This document shows, piece by piece, positions 12,229 to 26,392 of a stretch of DNA of 64,000 nt; position 1 is the stretch's first letter; every line of letters starts with the position of its first letter. Source of the DNA: Conus ventricosus. Lineage: Eukaryota > Mollusca > Gastropoda > Neogastropoda > Conidae. Under the pieces are notes generated by a model. That model was not told the DNA's origin, searched no databases, and was given only the letters and a program-made list of their open reading frames with translations. Where the stretch lies: positions 57,788,992 through 57,852,991 of the forward strand of contig CM031604.1 in assembly GCA_018398815.1 (NCBI GenBank), written 5' to 3'. Position numbers and translations under genes: made by a program.

Positions 12229-12701
12229 ACGCGCGCACTTCCTTCTCAGTCGCTGCCCTTATCGGAAGAGCAAGGGGGGAGGGGGCTCATCCCGACGAAG
12301 CAAGTTGTGTCATCCTTGCTCACACAGCTGAGGGAGAAAATGACATCATGAGCGGATTACGTAGATGTCAGGTTCTCTGCCACGCAAGTTCCCGCGATTC
12401 TCGGGGCTATGGATAAGGTAATTCTCTCGTCAGCTGGATTCTTTTTTTCCTTTTTTTTTTTTTTTTTTTTGGGGGGTGGGGGATACTTCGTGTTAATAAG
12501 ACTAGAAGGAGAGAGAGACGAGAGAAAGGGCAAGAAAAAGCAAACTGTAATTAATTCCGTCAAAACAGTCAGCAGACTGACGAAACGTCAAAAATAAGAC
12601 TATGATAATACAAACAACACCACCAAACTTTCCTCTGCTGAACAGAATCAGCCAACATCCATTTAACCTGGAAACCCAATCCGCCTTCCCAACCTATCCC
12701 C

Positions 12702-12702
<1 letters not shown>

Positions 12703-12738
<36 letters not shown>
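12703..12738. repeat. Poly(C), 36 bases
   Basis: An unbroken C run on the plus strand. Confidence 0.95.
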
Positions 12739-12739
<1 letters not shown>

Positions 12740-13027
12740 ACACATACCTCCACCTCTTCCACCTCCCCTTTCGTTTCGTCCAACTACTCTCAACTTGTGT
12801 TACGACGATTACGAGAAAGTCAGGGACACACACCCATCCCTCCCAGAACCTTACCGCAAGACATTCTGTGGTTGGTAAAATTCATACACTCACTTTTCTT
12901 CCCACGCATAACGGTTTTAGGGCGGAAGACAAGACGGGGGAATTACTCCGTGACATGGGACAGTCGCTTGTCCTCGATCGGCTTTCCGAATGTACTCGCG
13001 ACACAGTCCGTTTTTTGTGGTGTGTCC

Positions 13028-13076
13028 GTGTGTGTGTGTGTGTGTGTGCGCGCGCGCGCGCGTGTTTGTATGTACG

Positions 13077-13123
<47 letters not shown>

Positions 13124-13177
13124 TCACGGGGGGGGGGGGGGGGGGGGGGGAGGGAGAGAGAGAGAGAGAGAGAGAGG
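13028..13177. repeat. Five-part compound simple repeat
   Basis: In order: GT repeat, CG repeat, short spacer, TC repeat (about 35 bp), CA repeat, poly(G) of about 23, then AG repeat. The TC and AG arms are complementary around the G run. Confidence 0.93.
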
Positions 13178-15401
13178 TCTATAATATTCCAGAGCTGAAC
13201 TCTGAACAAGCCACCGTGGCGAGATTCTGAATTAGAATAAAGCAGCCACTGACATCTTTAAAACGGCTGTATTTATGTTTGTGTTGTGTGTGTTGTGTAT
13301 GTGAAATAAATAGAAATAAAACCGGCAGTTTTAAGAAGAAAAAAAAAAGTTCGTTATTATTTACGGCTCGCATATATATATGTAATATATTTCTTCTCGG
13401 CTCGATATAATATGCATCCCCCTCCTTTTTTTTCACCGCTACCCCCCCCCCCCCCCCCCCCCCCGCCCCCCCCCCCCCGAAACTTCTGATCTCGCGCAGT
13501 GTTAAAAAAAAAAAACGTGGATTAACCAAGTGCTATTAACCAACGACTTTCCTGCACACGATTAGCTGTTGACACTGCAAAGTCATGCGCCACTTGCATT
13601 GCATTCCAAAAGTACATCCTCCCCAACTCCCCGCAAGATACCACCCCCTGCCCCAACGCCTATCCACAACCAACCCGAGACAACCGGCTGAAGCCACAGG
13701 GACCAAGTATCCGGCCAGCCGAGCGTTAAACCGATTCCAGAATCAACACAGGGACTAGGCACCGGGCACCGGAGGGGGCTGCAAATCCCGGCCCTCAGCT
13801 CGAGTCAAGCGCCTAATCCGATCGCCTTGGCAAAACGGGGTGGAACCTGAGCTGTTTCTGGGTACTGGCATTGAACAAATCGGGGGTAGATGCTGCGCTG
13901 CTTCAGGTGATTGGCGTGGGAGAAACGGTTGAAAAGAAAGAAAGGGAGGAATAAGACAGGGGTTTCCTTGCTCTGACGTTTTTAAGCTGTTTTGATGCGT
14001 TGAACTGGTGCCCCCCCCCCCCCCCCCCCCCCTTCAATTCCGGTCAACGGTTTAACAGGACACCGACATGACGTTCAAGTCAAGGTCGCCCATGCTCGGA
14101 TTCTGGCGGTCAGGTCGACCTGAACCCGAACTGGGTGGAATTAACCGGGACTTTTTAAGCCGAGTCATGGTGGGAGAGGAAGGTCCTGGGACATTCTGTG
14201 TTTAAGTAATGAATGAAGCTGACGCTGAAGTGGAGGGTCTTCTCGTTTCGTTTCCTTTTATCTATTATTGTTATTTTTTGGCGTATATAAAATAAAAGGG
14301 CGCAAAATGGAACTAGCCGGTGAAATGTAAATAAATAATAGGAAGTTTCTAAATATTTCCGACGGTAGTGGGCGAGTTAACCGACTTAAAAACAGCCACT
14401 GAGATCTCCAAAACTGCCAGGACTTGTTCAGAAACACGCTGATAACTTTGACCTCCACACTGTTACGTACCCCCCAAATGAACTCTTACTTCCTCATGAC
14501 TACCTACCGACCAGAATTGTAGCTCCGTATTGCTGCCACCCGTTCATAAACTTCACCAGGTCTCCCTCCACCGGCGCCTCGTTAAAACCTTACCGGACGG
14601 GCGACCTCTTGGGCAGGGCAGACTTCGGGTGCTTTACAGCAACAACTCAATCTCCCCCCACACCCGTGGCAAAATGAAAGCCGGAGCGAGAAACGTCGGA
14701 AGAAAGGAGTTGTGACGGCGGACTCACAGAAGCGGAAGGCCACAGACAGGCGACACGCTTACCAGTACGGCACAGACGTATTTTCAGACGTATTTACGCC
14801 ACAGCTATACGTGGGCAGCCTGTCGAAACCGGCCCCCGTCATTGGCGTGTGATTATCCCATTTAAGAGTTCAGGCCTAATTGCCTTCATTGTTTGTGGCC
14901 TCAGCTGGGCCCGGGACGCCAGGGAGGACAAGGCGCGCTAAAAGAGCCAGGAAAGGCCGGGGCTGGCACCCCTGGCCCAGTCGACTGTCTCGGGGCTGGC
15001 GGCAGAGGGAGAAAAGGCTGGCTGCTGCCTTCCCGGCCCGGCCCCGTGTCGAGCTTTGAGAGCAGCAAAGTGAGGGTGGCAGGTCGGCGGCGGCCATTGT
15101 GGGCGAGCGGCGAGGCGTGTCGGGTGACGGTGCCCCACACGGGCGTGTGCTGCTGGTCCGCCTGTTTGTTGCTTCAACGTCTGGCCCCCCCCCCCCGCCC
15201 CCCCCCCAACCCTCCACTCGTCCTTCCGAGGAGACACTCCCCATCCCACCTCTTACTACCTCCCCCTCGTGTTCTCTCTGCCGTACACATGCTGACCTAC
15301 CCACCCCCTCCTCCTCCCCTGTTCGGGGGCACGTCTGTGCTTTCTTTAAGCTTCTGACCTCTTCGCGTCTTGAAGACCGATTTCCGATCAGCTCCCGTGC
15401 C

Positions 15402-15469
15402 CGTAAGTTGTCAGTCGGGTACGGAGTGTAGAGTCGTAAGTTGTCAGTGGGTACTGGAGTGTAGAGTCG
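15402..15469. repeat. Two-copy 34-bp tandem duplication
   Basis: GTAAGTTGTCAGT through GTGTAGAGTC occurs twice in direct succession with a few differences. Confidence 0.85.
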
Positions 15470-16564
15470 CAAAGCGCCGGTATTGTTAGCAGAAGACTGG
15501 ATACCAGATCCTTAATCTCCAGCCAGTGATGTATGCTATCACTTCCAATTCTGACTTCCTGTCTGGCGACAAAGTCGTGACAAAAAACAACATGGCGCTG
15601 ATACTGTCATTACCTTTGACCCTTTCTCCTCCCTTCTAAAAGCTCCTTTATGGACTTCCCCCAGTGGGTTATCGGCAGATCGTCGGCTCTGATCCTTTGT
15701 TACGTGATCCGCGGAACGTGCACATGTTCTTGCTGCATGTTAGTGATTTTATCGGTTGTCTTCGCAACTGGGTTGAAAGTATACTAATCGGCTTAACAAT
15801 CTTGAGTGACAGGTACCTTCAGAGATGGGGTGAAGCTATGATTTCTTCAGTGCTTGGAAGTCACAGTCGGGAACCTTTTTGCATCCCCTTGTTTCAATAC
15901 AAAGGACTTATACTGGGCACCTCCAGCAGCAGACGAAGCTGGTCGTGTTTCACATGACGTTATCTGTAAGTGGGATCTTCCATACGTCCTCCTTGCCACG
16001 AGCGCAGATCGATCTAAAGTGAAGTGTGTTGGGGGGGAAAAAAATCATCGTTGAAGAAGCTGGGAGAATCCGACCACCCTTCTTGCCAGATGACACAACA
16101 GACAATTCGAGCTTAACTCTTCTTTGATGCCCCTGGTCTGTGCTATTCCAGCTTTCAGTTGTCACCTAACTGCACGGACAGGATCCTTTACTCTCACCCC
16201 CCAGTTTCGTTAAGGCATTCTTCACATCAACTTCTGATCACCCCGGTTTTATCACTCTAAATGAAAAAGAAATCGCACGGCATGAAGCTTATTCGGTAAT
16301 GTACCGAACTAGCTTCCACAATCCTTTCCGCGAAACTGGCAAACGCTTCATGACTGCAGAGGAAAAACGCTTGCAATTTTAAGCCAAACACGACAAAGAA
16401 TAATAACACCAATAATGACACTAATCAAAATTTTCAGAGGTCGAGAGGATTTGGGGACGACAGCCCTAAAAGCAGGGGAACTGGCCTGCAAAGAAAAGTT
16501 GCCTTGCCAAGTTAGGTAACTCGTCTTCACTCTTCCCCTGTGGCTCCCCTAGCCTGTCAGCTCT

Positions 16565-16700
16565 GCCGCCATCTTGCTGCCTGTGCGAGCGGCGCGCGCG
16601 CCACCCCATGGGGCGATAATGGCAGGGGACGTCACCGTGTGTTTGGCGCGCTCTTGTGTCGTCATCAAGCTGGCCCCGGGCACGTCATTAAGTAACGGGG
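16565..16700. promoter_or_regulatory. CpG-rich segment with a YY1-type word
   Basis: GCCGCCATCTTG (YY1-type) is followed by GCGCGCGC, GACGTCACC and further CpG-rich sequence. Such combinations are common at promoters, so an alternative or antisense transcription start inside the last intron is possible. Only motifs support this. Confidence 0.3.
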
Positions 16701-17081
16701 TATTTCCCCTCCTTGGCCTTTCACCACATCCTCAATGCAACAAGAAAAGAGGAACGGAAAGAGTGAGCAGTCACCGTGCATTCGGCCAGTCTCGCCTGGG
16801 TTGTGATTTGGGCTCGTGCGGCTACCCCCACTCTCTCTCTCTCTCTTCTTACCCATGTCCTCCCTACCCCTTCCCTCTCCCGTCCTCCCCCTGCTCTGTC
16901 TCTCTCTCTGTCTCCGTCCGCCCCTCCTCCTCCCTTCCAATTTTCCTCTCAACATCATCCTCGACACAAACACATACGCACATATTGCTACAGCTACATC
17001 GCGCTCGTGCCGAAAATCGTTCCTATGTCGCTGTCAATCATCTTTTCTGTGAGCAAACAAAACGCTTTTCACGTGCCAGAG

Positions 17082-17112
<31 letters not shown>

Positions 17113-19571
17113 GAGGAAGAGGAGGAGGAGGAGGAGGAGACAGGCTTCGACTCGGCATCACAAAGAATTCCAGCTTAATGGTCTCGCTTCATTAGGCTAC
17201 GGCCTGTCACTCCCCCACATCGTTCGTTCACTGCAGTCAAGAGCAGGGCGGTAATTTGCCAGGGAAGCTAGTTGGTACTGTGGACCTGTGCCAGACAGCC
17301 CAACCCCGCCCTCCTGTCAGACCCAATGGCTGAGGTTTGTTTTGGCAAGCCCTTCGGCGGAAGCCGCGAGAAAGTCGCGCATGCCACGATCTGTGACATT
17401 TCTTTTTTTAAACTCGACTGAGCGGTTTTGTAGCCGCAGGACGGTGATAGTTTAAATAAAAAAAAAAAGTGTACATACAGGAGTCGATGTATCTATATCT
17501 TTGTCGATCTATCCACCTGTCTATCAACACATGGTGAGCCCCAATTTCGTATTTTGTCTCCTACCCTTTTGTACTTTTCCATACCATTTCAAACTCCTGA
17601 AATGTTGTGTGCACTCACCACTACCTTTTTCTTACTTTCCTATTGTTCCTTTTTATTCTTCTACCGTTTTGACTTATTTTCTATTGCGTGTTGGGGGACT
17701 CCTTCGGCATAAACCGTGTCCTCCACTTCGGACAAATTCTGTGTTAATTATTCTTTCCTGTCGCTCTGACTGCGTATTTTCTTTCCTCCTTCTTCTGTCC
17801 TCTCTCTGCCTCCCTCCTCTGCATGTGTGTGTGAGCGCGCTGTCGGTGACTTCTTTAAGGCATATGTGGCCTGTCAACCTTTGTTCTAAAATTTTGGACT
17901 GTTTTTTTTTTTTATTGTGTTACAGTGTATAACGTGCCAGCTTTCTTTTTTCTTTGTACACAGACGACTCGGTCATCCACAGTGGACATAGCCGTTCAAC
18001 CTGCAGTGTCTGTCTATTTGGCCCCATTTAAATTTTAAACGTTTCAATCATTTTCTAAAATTTTTCTTTTTAAGTGGCAATGAAAAAAATTTAAACGGAG
18101 TGTCCGGCAACCCCTGCATGTCTAAGACTTGATCGCCTTGATGATGTTGATAGTACAGTTATGTCTTCACTATTACTGTTGTAGTTGTTTTTCCGGTGAG
18201 TACGCCCCATCCCCACCCCCCTCCTCCGCCCAACCCGTATGACAGCCCTGAAAAGACCTGAGTGATAGGTCTGGGTGTACTGAAAACAATGTTAAAGGAA
18301 AAAATGTTTTGTTCCTGCAGATGTAGTTGTCGGCTGACCTACACTCCTGCAAACCAGATTAAAGCCGGGTCAAAACGATGCCCTAATCCGCAGTGATTCA
18401 CTCGTGTGGAGGATCGTAAATAAAATGAAAAATAATAAATACACCGGAAGTGTCCAGATTCAAACTGACATGTGGTTCCTGGTCTTTAAGATACAGAGAA
18501 GAAGAAGAAGAAGAGGAAAACAACCTTGCAAGGAAAACGGCTAACGCCATGAAATGTATTTCTGGGGTAGAGGTGTTTTTTGTTCGTAATACTCAACGTA
18601 CCAAATTCCCAAGCTCGTGATTCATACCCACCAAATCTTCGCATGTTGAACGTTATCAAGCAAATCGTAAAAACAGAATCCAGTCGTCAACTCCGCCGAT
18701 GTCCCAGCTCTCTTCCGCCCCTTCGCGGTCCCTAACCTTCAAACGGATCGCCAGCCCATGTCGTTCCACAGCAAGGTGTGATGTTCCCAACAAAAAGGGA
18801 ACGGTAGGGGAAGGGCAGGGGAGGGATGCTTAACCCAGCAGGCCAATTTCCGCCACCGCCACCCCCACCCCCAACTCATGCTCTGCCCGCCCCTTGATGA
18901 AAGGGACGAGCGTGGTCCAATGAGAAGGCACGAAACGAGCACGTGATGACTCAAAATGGCCGTCGGGACAGCGGGGGAGCGGTGCAGAGGCCATTGTCAT
19001 CCAGGACAGGGGAGGCATGGGAGACGAGAGCTGGAACAAAGGCACAAAAGGCTGACCACTCTCCGGCCCCCCTTGATGGTCTAGATCGTTATCTCCCGCT
19101 GACCACATAGAAGTCTCAGGCTCCCACCTTGTCCTGCTCGCCCCCCCCCCCCCCCCCCCCGTCCCCCGAACCCCTTCCACTCCCGTCCCGCTTTGCCTAG
19201 ACCCCTGCTCACCTAGGCCGCCACCCTAGGGCGCTGGGAGGACCGTGACACGAACTTGGAGATCTCGGGGTGTGACGCCCGAGAGCAGCAAGGTCAGGGC
19301 AAGGGGGAAGGTGTGTGTGTGTGTGTGTGTGTGTGGGCTGGGTGGTGGTGGTGGCGGCTGCCCACTGCACCAAAGCAGAGACAGGACCAGCCAAGGCTTT
19401 GGGGACAAGCTTCCGTGACCAGAAGTTAGGCTACTACACATCCTGGGTCCAGAACGCCCCCGTCCCACCGCCGCCGCCGCCGTCGTAATTACAACCGTCA
19501 CGCTTCCTAGGAAAACTTTAAACACAAACCATGCACGGCAGTTCTCATCGATTGGTGGGGGCTGGGGTGGG

Positions 19572-19612
<41 letters not shown>
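19572..19612. repeat. GA microsatellite
   Basis: About 40 bp of GA. Other GA tracts of this kind lie at 25944-26120 (broken), 37657-37710 and 49690-49732. Confidence 0.93.
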
Positions 19613-19615
<3 letters not shown>

Positions 19616-20771
19616 CTCCCCCTAGTTTCATCCATACACCTTGTTGTGGAGGCTATCACGCCATTAGCCGGCGAGCTGAGCAAAGACTGTTCCTTTCACT
19701 GCTTTGAAAGGTACGGGGGGGGGGGGGGGGGGGGGGGGAGGGGTCATTCAGGAGGTCCCCAGAGAGCCATGGAGGGCAGCTGTAAGTACCCTCTTGTCAA
19801 GCCCACCCCCACAGGGCGCCCATTTTCTTCCTACCCCGTCAGAGTCCACCCCGAGGGGAAGGGCACCTTTTCCTCAGGACTCGGCATCTTTGGAATCGTC
19901 GTGCAGGGGATGGGTTGGGGGGGAGGGGGGTCAGTATGTGTGTGAAGGGGGGGGGGGGGGGGGTCCCTAAGCCGCCGCCTTCTCCATCTTTCATTTCTCG
20001 GGGAGGTGCGCCTCTGGAGAGTACCCAGAGATCGGCTTCCTGTCATTCCCAGCCCGGTGATTGAAAACTTGCCAGGTCAGAGATCAGGGATCACTTGACC
20101 CAGCAGAGCTGTTGGGACGATGCAGAGGACGTTGAAGGCTGGGACACCATTGCGAGGTGAGCAGGAGGGAGAGAAGGTAGTAGAAACTGGCAAGGGCTAT
20201 GGGCTGCACCTACTTGTGTGTGGGACATGGTCAGTGAAAACAGTCGATGGCGAACAAATTAACGTCATGCAAAGCTGTTCTATCATTACCCACCCCCTCC
20301 TCTGGCCTACCTATACCCCTTCACCCCCTTCTCACACGCACACACACAAACACACCCATCACAGACATACACACAAGTCGATGGCCCCCATCCACCACTC
20401 GCCCCTCCTCTCCCTCTAAAACAAGTGCTCGTCCACGGCCATAATTCATCTTCCGTGGTGCGGCTTGAATGCATCTTAATTCAATGTTTTTCCCTCCTTC
20501 CATCCGTTCATGTGTGTGTGTTCCCCGCCCGTCTCCTCCCCTCTACAGAAACATATACGGTACCTTCACACAAAAATAAATCAATAAATGATAAAATGGA
20601 ATAAAAGAAAAAAGGTGTTGAGGGTTTCAGTGAAACGCCGAGAGGCTGGGGAGTTGGCGGTCCGTAAACAAACAGAAACCGAGGCAGTCTCCGAGACTGC
20701 AGTAACTGACGGAGCGATGTGTGCGGCGGCGTTGCCGTTTTTCTTGCCATTCTATTCATTCCTCAGACCGC

Positions 20772-20819
<48 letters not shown>

Positions 20820-21831
20820 TGAAGCACATACACACAGATTTTTTGTCTTGTCTCTCTCTCTCTCTCTCTGAAACACACACGTGCGTGTGAACAGGACCCC
20901 CCCCCCCCCCCCACTCCCAATGAAAAACAAAAAACAACAACAAAAACAACAACAAACAGAACACATTCTGCGCCAGCTGTCTGAGGTCGTCAAAAACGAT
21001 GACAGGAAAACGAAATATGTTTAATACACCCCTGCCTCCGTCTAACCCAATAACGCCATTTTTATACACTCCAGCCTCCACGCTCGTTTCCCAAGCTTTT
21101 CGTACAGCCGATTTCGTCCAGAATAAGCAACTCATACGCGCGCGCGCGCACGTGTAGGCAACAGCGTAGGCGTATGCGCATTCCACTGGAAGCCATAAGC
21201 CAAAAGTTATTGGGAGGAACGAAGCATTACGCTACGATCCAACCCCAGGCAAAGGAAGAAACAAAAATAATGAACTTGAACGCATTTCGCAAGCCCATGC
21301 ATAAGACAACCCATTCTTGACGTCAGTTACACACGAATGGAAAACAAGAGTGCCGACTACCTCCGGAGCACAGAGTAACTCTCCACATTGCGCGCGCAAA
21401 CAGGAGCAGATGTACAAAGCCCGCCATATTGAAAGGCTATCAGACCGTGATGACCGAAACATTTTTTTGGGGGTGGGCAGGGAGTGTGTGGTAGCGAGGA
21501 CAAGAGATGGAGGAGACGGACAAAGAGGAGGGGAGGGAGAACGATTTGGGAGGGGGCCCCCTTCTAGTCTCCAGGTTGTCTGCGAAGGCACTGTTCGGGG
21601 GGGGCTGAAGTCTTTGATGGTGCCATTTCTTCCTTATGGGCTGCGAATCCGAGACTCGCGTGCCCCTTCCACCTTGAGCGCCGACAGGCCATGTGACGCC
21701 TGCCTACCTTTCACAGCAGGATGGCCACTAATCTACAACTGCGACTAACCACGGCGACTGCAGACAACTGCCGCTTTGCACGCGTCCAGAGAACTTGGAA
21801 AAAGAAAATATAACGAGGGACAACAAGAGCA

Positions 21832-21879
21832 GGGGGGGGGGGGGGGGGGGGGGGGGGGGAGGGGGGGGGGGGGGTGGGG

Positions 21880-21916
<37 letters not shown>
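21832..21916. repeat. 85-bp poly(G) with three interruptions
   Basis: G apart from A at 21860, T at 21875 and A at 21882. Strong G-quadruplex potential. Confidence 0.93.
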
Positions 21917-21918
<2 letters not shown>

Positions 21919-24900
21919 GTGAGAAGAATAAGAAAAATACAAGCCGTACAAAAAATGAAATGAAATTTTAAGAGTAATATCCTCGCGCTTGAACTGGACA
22001 CCGTCCTGTAAAAACGCAGATCAGTGACTCCGAGTTCACACCGGTTGTAATGATGCAAACTTTTTTTTTTTTTTTTTTGCTAAAAAACACACACACAAAA
22101 AAAACATAATAAGCATCATGTACCTGAGGGTGACGTGGTTCCAAATGAAGCGAATGGGTCCCAAGACTGAATTCTCATCTATCACAAACTAGGTTTTTTT
22201 CTTTTTTTTCACTCTTGAAAAGTCCTGACATTAATCCTTGACACAAGCCGTTACTTAGTGATACGATCCTGTGTGATTGGCACTGTGTCTTCAAATCCAA
22301 CCAACTCATTTCTAACCTCCCCTCTCCACTAAGTAGCAACCTCCCCTCCCCCTTGGTAATGACTAAGAGACAGTATAACAGTAAAGGAGAGAGAGAGAGA
22401 GAGAGAGGAAGAGCGAGAGCGAGCAGCCAGTGTTGAAGTTTGTCCATTCCCTAAAACCGATACTCTCATCCTTCATGAGCGACTTTCCTCCCGTTAGGTG
22501 ATCTTGTCCATGACTGAACAAACAGTTCAGACCTGCCAACTACACTTGCATTGTTTGCTAACTTTGACCCAAAAGTAAATCACTCGGCCAATACTCCCCC
22601 CCCCCCCGCCCCTCCCCCCACCCCCTCTTAACAACGATTTGAACATCTGATCAACCAGACCACAGTCATCAAGAGACACGTTGTCATTTTGATTTCAATG
22701 TTATATATTCCGAGTTCACCCTACGAACAGTTAGCATCTCTGTGGCGGCTTACCCTGCGGCAGTTTACCAGACAACCCCTGTTCCTTGACCGACTCCGTC
22801 GCAGGGCCCGAGTTCGACTCCCGCTTTCAACTTTGATACACCTATAAACAGAATCGGCGGGCGGAGGGAAAGAAGATGAGAGACCGATGGATCCCGTTTC
22901 CGCCCAGACCGATCACATCGCCCCGCCGGTGGAAGCCCCCCTCCCTCTCTACAGTCGTACGCTCTACCGACTTGTATATTTTCCGACCGCATAGTGGCGT
23001 CGGCCGTGCGGCGACGGCTCTCCGCCCAGTCTCATTCTCTCACTTGGTGCCGTTCTGGCGTCGCCCGCGCACTAAACACCAGCACGCCCAGAAGGACGTC
23101 CTCGTGTTGGCGGTTGCGCCGCTGAACGAACATCGGTCACAGAGACAAAGCCGGGTCGAGTTTTTCGCGTTATTTACGTGTGTTTCCTTCTGACATCCGA
23201 GATCTTTCCGCCCTTGCCCGAGTAAAGGCCCTTGTTTATCGCCCATTCCGACTGCGGAGGTCCTTCCAGACTCCGCGCTGGTGATGAATGGAACCAAAAA
23301 CATTAGGGTGGGGGGATCCTTTCTCTCCCCCCCCCCCCCATACTCTCATACACAACCAGACCAGGTGGGAGTAAACAGGGACAACTGCCAGTGTATTACT
23401 GCTACCGCCGATTGCACGTAGCTCACGCATTCGTCGAAAAAAACACACACAAAAAAAAACAGACAACAGAGCCGTCAAGTGAATTGTGTCACGGCAACGA
23501 GGCAGCACTGATAGGGTTCGACCACAAGAGGCCGTCAAGAGCTGGCGTACGTCCGGAGGGGAAGCAGACCCCGAGTGCACAAGAGTGTGATTGGATTAGG
23601 AGTTGAATTGCGGAAGGCAATACGTAAGGTCTGCTTGACCTACAGGAAAAAAACAAGGATGCATGCACCACTTTACACCGTAATTTCGCCTCTCTCTCTC
23701 TCTCACACTCTCACCTCTCACTCTCTCTCACACAACAACACACGCGCGAGCGCACTCAAACAATAAAGCGATTTCAAAGAAAACAAACCAAAGTTTTATT
23801 CTACGCAATTATCAGCAACGAAACTGTTGACAACGCCAAACAAACAAAATATCAGAAATGGTAAAACAATCGTCAGCAACGCCTATCCACCCGTCATACC
23901 ACAGCCGCCAACGAGATAACCTACTACCTACTCCCTCCCCCCCTCCCTTCCACCACCATCACAATTTATCGGTTTTAAATCAAATCAAGCAAGGCGTGAC
24001 CGAAACTGCACACATCTTGTAAGACGTCGTCCCTGACACCAAAGCCCAATTCAGACATGCGTGAAGACAGACAGGGACCTTCAGGTCAGACCCCCTCCCC
24101 CAACACACACCCCGAGGCCGCACGCTCACACTGCACGGAGTCAGCTGCAGGGCCCCTTGTCAAAACAAAAAACCACTTCGACCGGTAGAGAAGTGGGAGA
24201 AAACAAACAACAGGGTGACAAAGAGAAAGGTACACCATCCTCACAATGCGAGCTGAAAGCACCGTGGCATGGGGCTGTTTGGCGGCCAGCGAGGCGGGGC
24301 ACGAAATGACCGAAGGCAATGCTGGTATGGTTGTTCTTTACAGCAAATTCGAGTTAGAATAAACGGGGTGGGACACCTCTCCAACACGGATGAACTCCGG
24401 TGGTGGTTTGTTAGAGACCGGTGGTGGGATGTCTTGTTGAGTTTCAAAGCGCTGTTTTCGAACTGACAAGATATGAATTATAAAAAAAAATTAAAAGAGG
24501 CGAGAATACGGCACACATTTACAGTATAAGCACACAATCAAGTGAAGTTTCTGCCGAGTGCCCTCCACAAAATCTGTAAACAAGTTATAGAGGGCAGTTT
24601 TGCCCGCGAGCTGAGCCTTCCCAGTGCAGGTTAACCTGGGAGGAGGCGGGGTTGAAACACAAGGACCGATTGGTCATGGGTTACTCCCCATTTTGTTAGT
24701 ATCCACTCTTCATTTCCTGCCCAACTGTCCCACTTATTTCCTCAGAGACCAATCCCCATTTCAGCTCCCCGTCACTCCCACGACTTCTACACGCGGTTAT
24801 TCTCCACATCCAACCTAAGATGGCGGATTAAGTACGAGACGACTTCAGTGCCTTACTGCTTCCCACTTGTTCTGTATGCTCATATTCATTTGTGCTCATT

Positions 24901-26054
24901 AATTATTTCTAAAGTTTGATTTCATCCCCATCTTCTTTCTTCAGCTGTCTTATGTACCCCCGGAGTGGGAAAAAGGAACACACAGAACAGGACCGCCCTT
25001 TAAAGTCCGTGATATCTAACATTTTTCCACCCTGCTGAAAGGACAATGCCATGCCATGTTCTGACCACACGTCTAGCACGATCTACCAGAAAACGGAAAA
25101 GTTGGGTCTGCCTCCCTGTAAGCATCCGAACTTACTTATTTTGCAGTGAGGTTTATCTGGTTCCAAAGACCATTGATTCGAACAGGACTTCTCGCAGAAA
25201 AAGCTGTGCAACTTTTCCCTCCTCGCCTCCCCCCGATCCCTACCTGATGTCTGTGGACAATAATAAAAAATGGGCTCCCATTGTCTCGCTGGCCCCTCTC
25301 CTCCGCCACCCACCCGCCCCTCCCTCCCCCCCCCCCCCCTCCGTTTTTACCTCCGCCCCTGTCTTGCGACAGGCGATCAGATGGACGAGATACCCGATCT
25401 TAGTGTCGGACGTCCCGACGAGGGCCAGCAGTACGGCATAAAGAAAGATGGGCGTCCCTCGCCTGCACTTAATCAGGGTCGAGGCAGGTTTGCGAGCCTA
25501 AACATTTACCTGTAACACGCGTCATGTGTTGGTGGGCCCCGGCACAGGGACCCTGTAATTGCCCAACCATAATCTTGCGTGCCCCCGGGCACACGCCGCC
25601 GCCGCCGCCACCACCGCAGAAACAATTTCCGCTAAACTGAAGAAGACACTGGGCCCCCGAGGTTCAAGCGATACCGAAACGTCGGCAGTAGCAACTCTGT
25701 GTTTGAAACCGACTCTGTGTTAGAAAGATCTCGGCAGCCCAGTGATGCCTCTCTCCTCCCGAATCCCTTCGGCCCTACCCCTGCAACTGCCAGCACCCTC
25801 ATGTGACTAAAACGTGTTCCACGGTGCCGCGAAGGTTTATCCTGTTCGGCTGGGAAGGGGGAAGTGGGGTTGTTTTATGCCAAAGCCTGCAAACTCCCCC
25901 TACGGACTTAACTCTCCAACCTCCCGCGCCCTGGAACCGGCGGGAGAGAGAGAGAGAGAGAGAGAGAGTAGCCAGAGAAAGCGAGAGAGCCAAGCGAGAG
26001 AGCCCAGAGAGAGAGAGAGAGAAGAGAGAAGAGAGAGAGAACACTGAACACATG

Positions 26055-26119
<65 letters not shown>

Positions 26120-26361
26120 AGAAAGAAGAGAGAAGCGGAAGAAGACTGACAGCCCCGTTAAGATCCAAGCCGCTTGCCCCTGGAATTGTGAACCAGCCCC
26201 TAGGCTATACCAATTCCCCAGAAAATTGGACTCACACCTCCAAAACGCCGGGCAAGGTTCTGGAGAAAGGTGTGGCCCGGCCTGTATTTGCCTTTAGCTG
26301 TGCTGTTTATTGTCCCAGTCCTCTTTTTTTGTTTGTTCCTTTTCTTTCTTTTCTCACGGTA

Positions 26362-26392
<31 letters not shown>

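Noticed and set aside
15664..15957. 97-codon plus-strand frame of ordinary composition
   Set aside because: No recognisable domain, no splice or conservation evidence; length is within chance for the region.
22940..22985. tRNA A-box-like sequence on the minus strand (AGTCGGTAGAGCGTACGACT)
   Set aside because: No matching B box at the right distance on the same strand (a B-box-like word at 22811 is on the other strand) and no cloverleaf; at most a SINE fragment.
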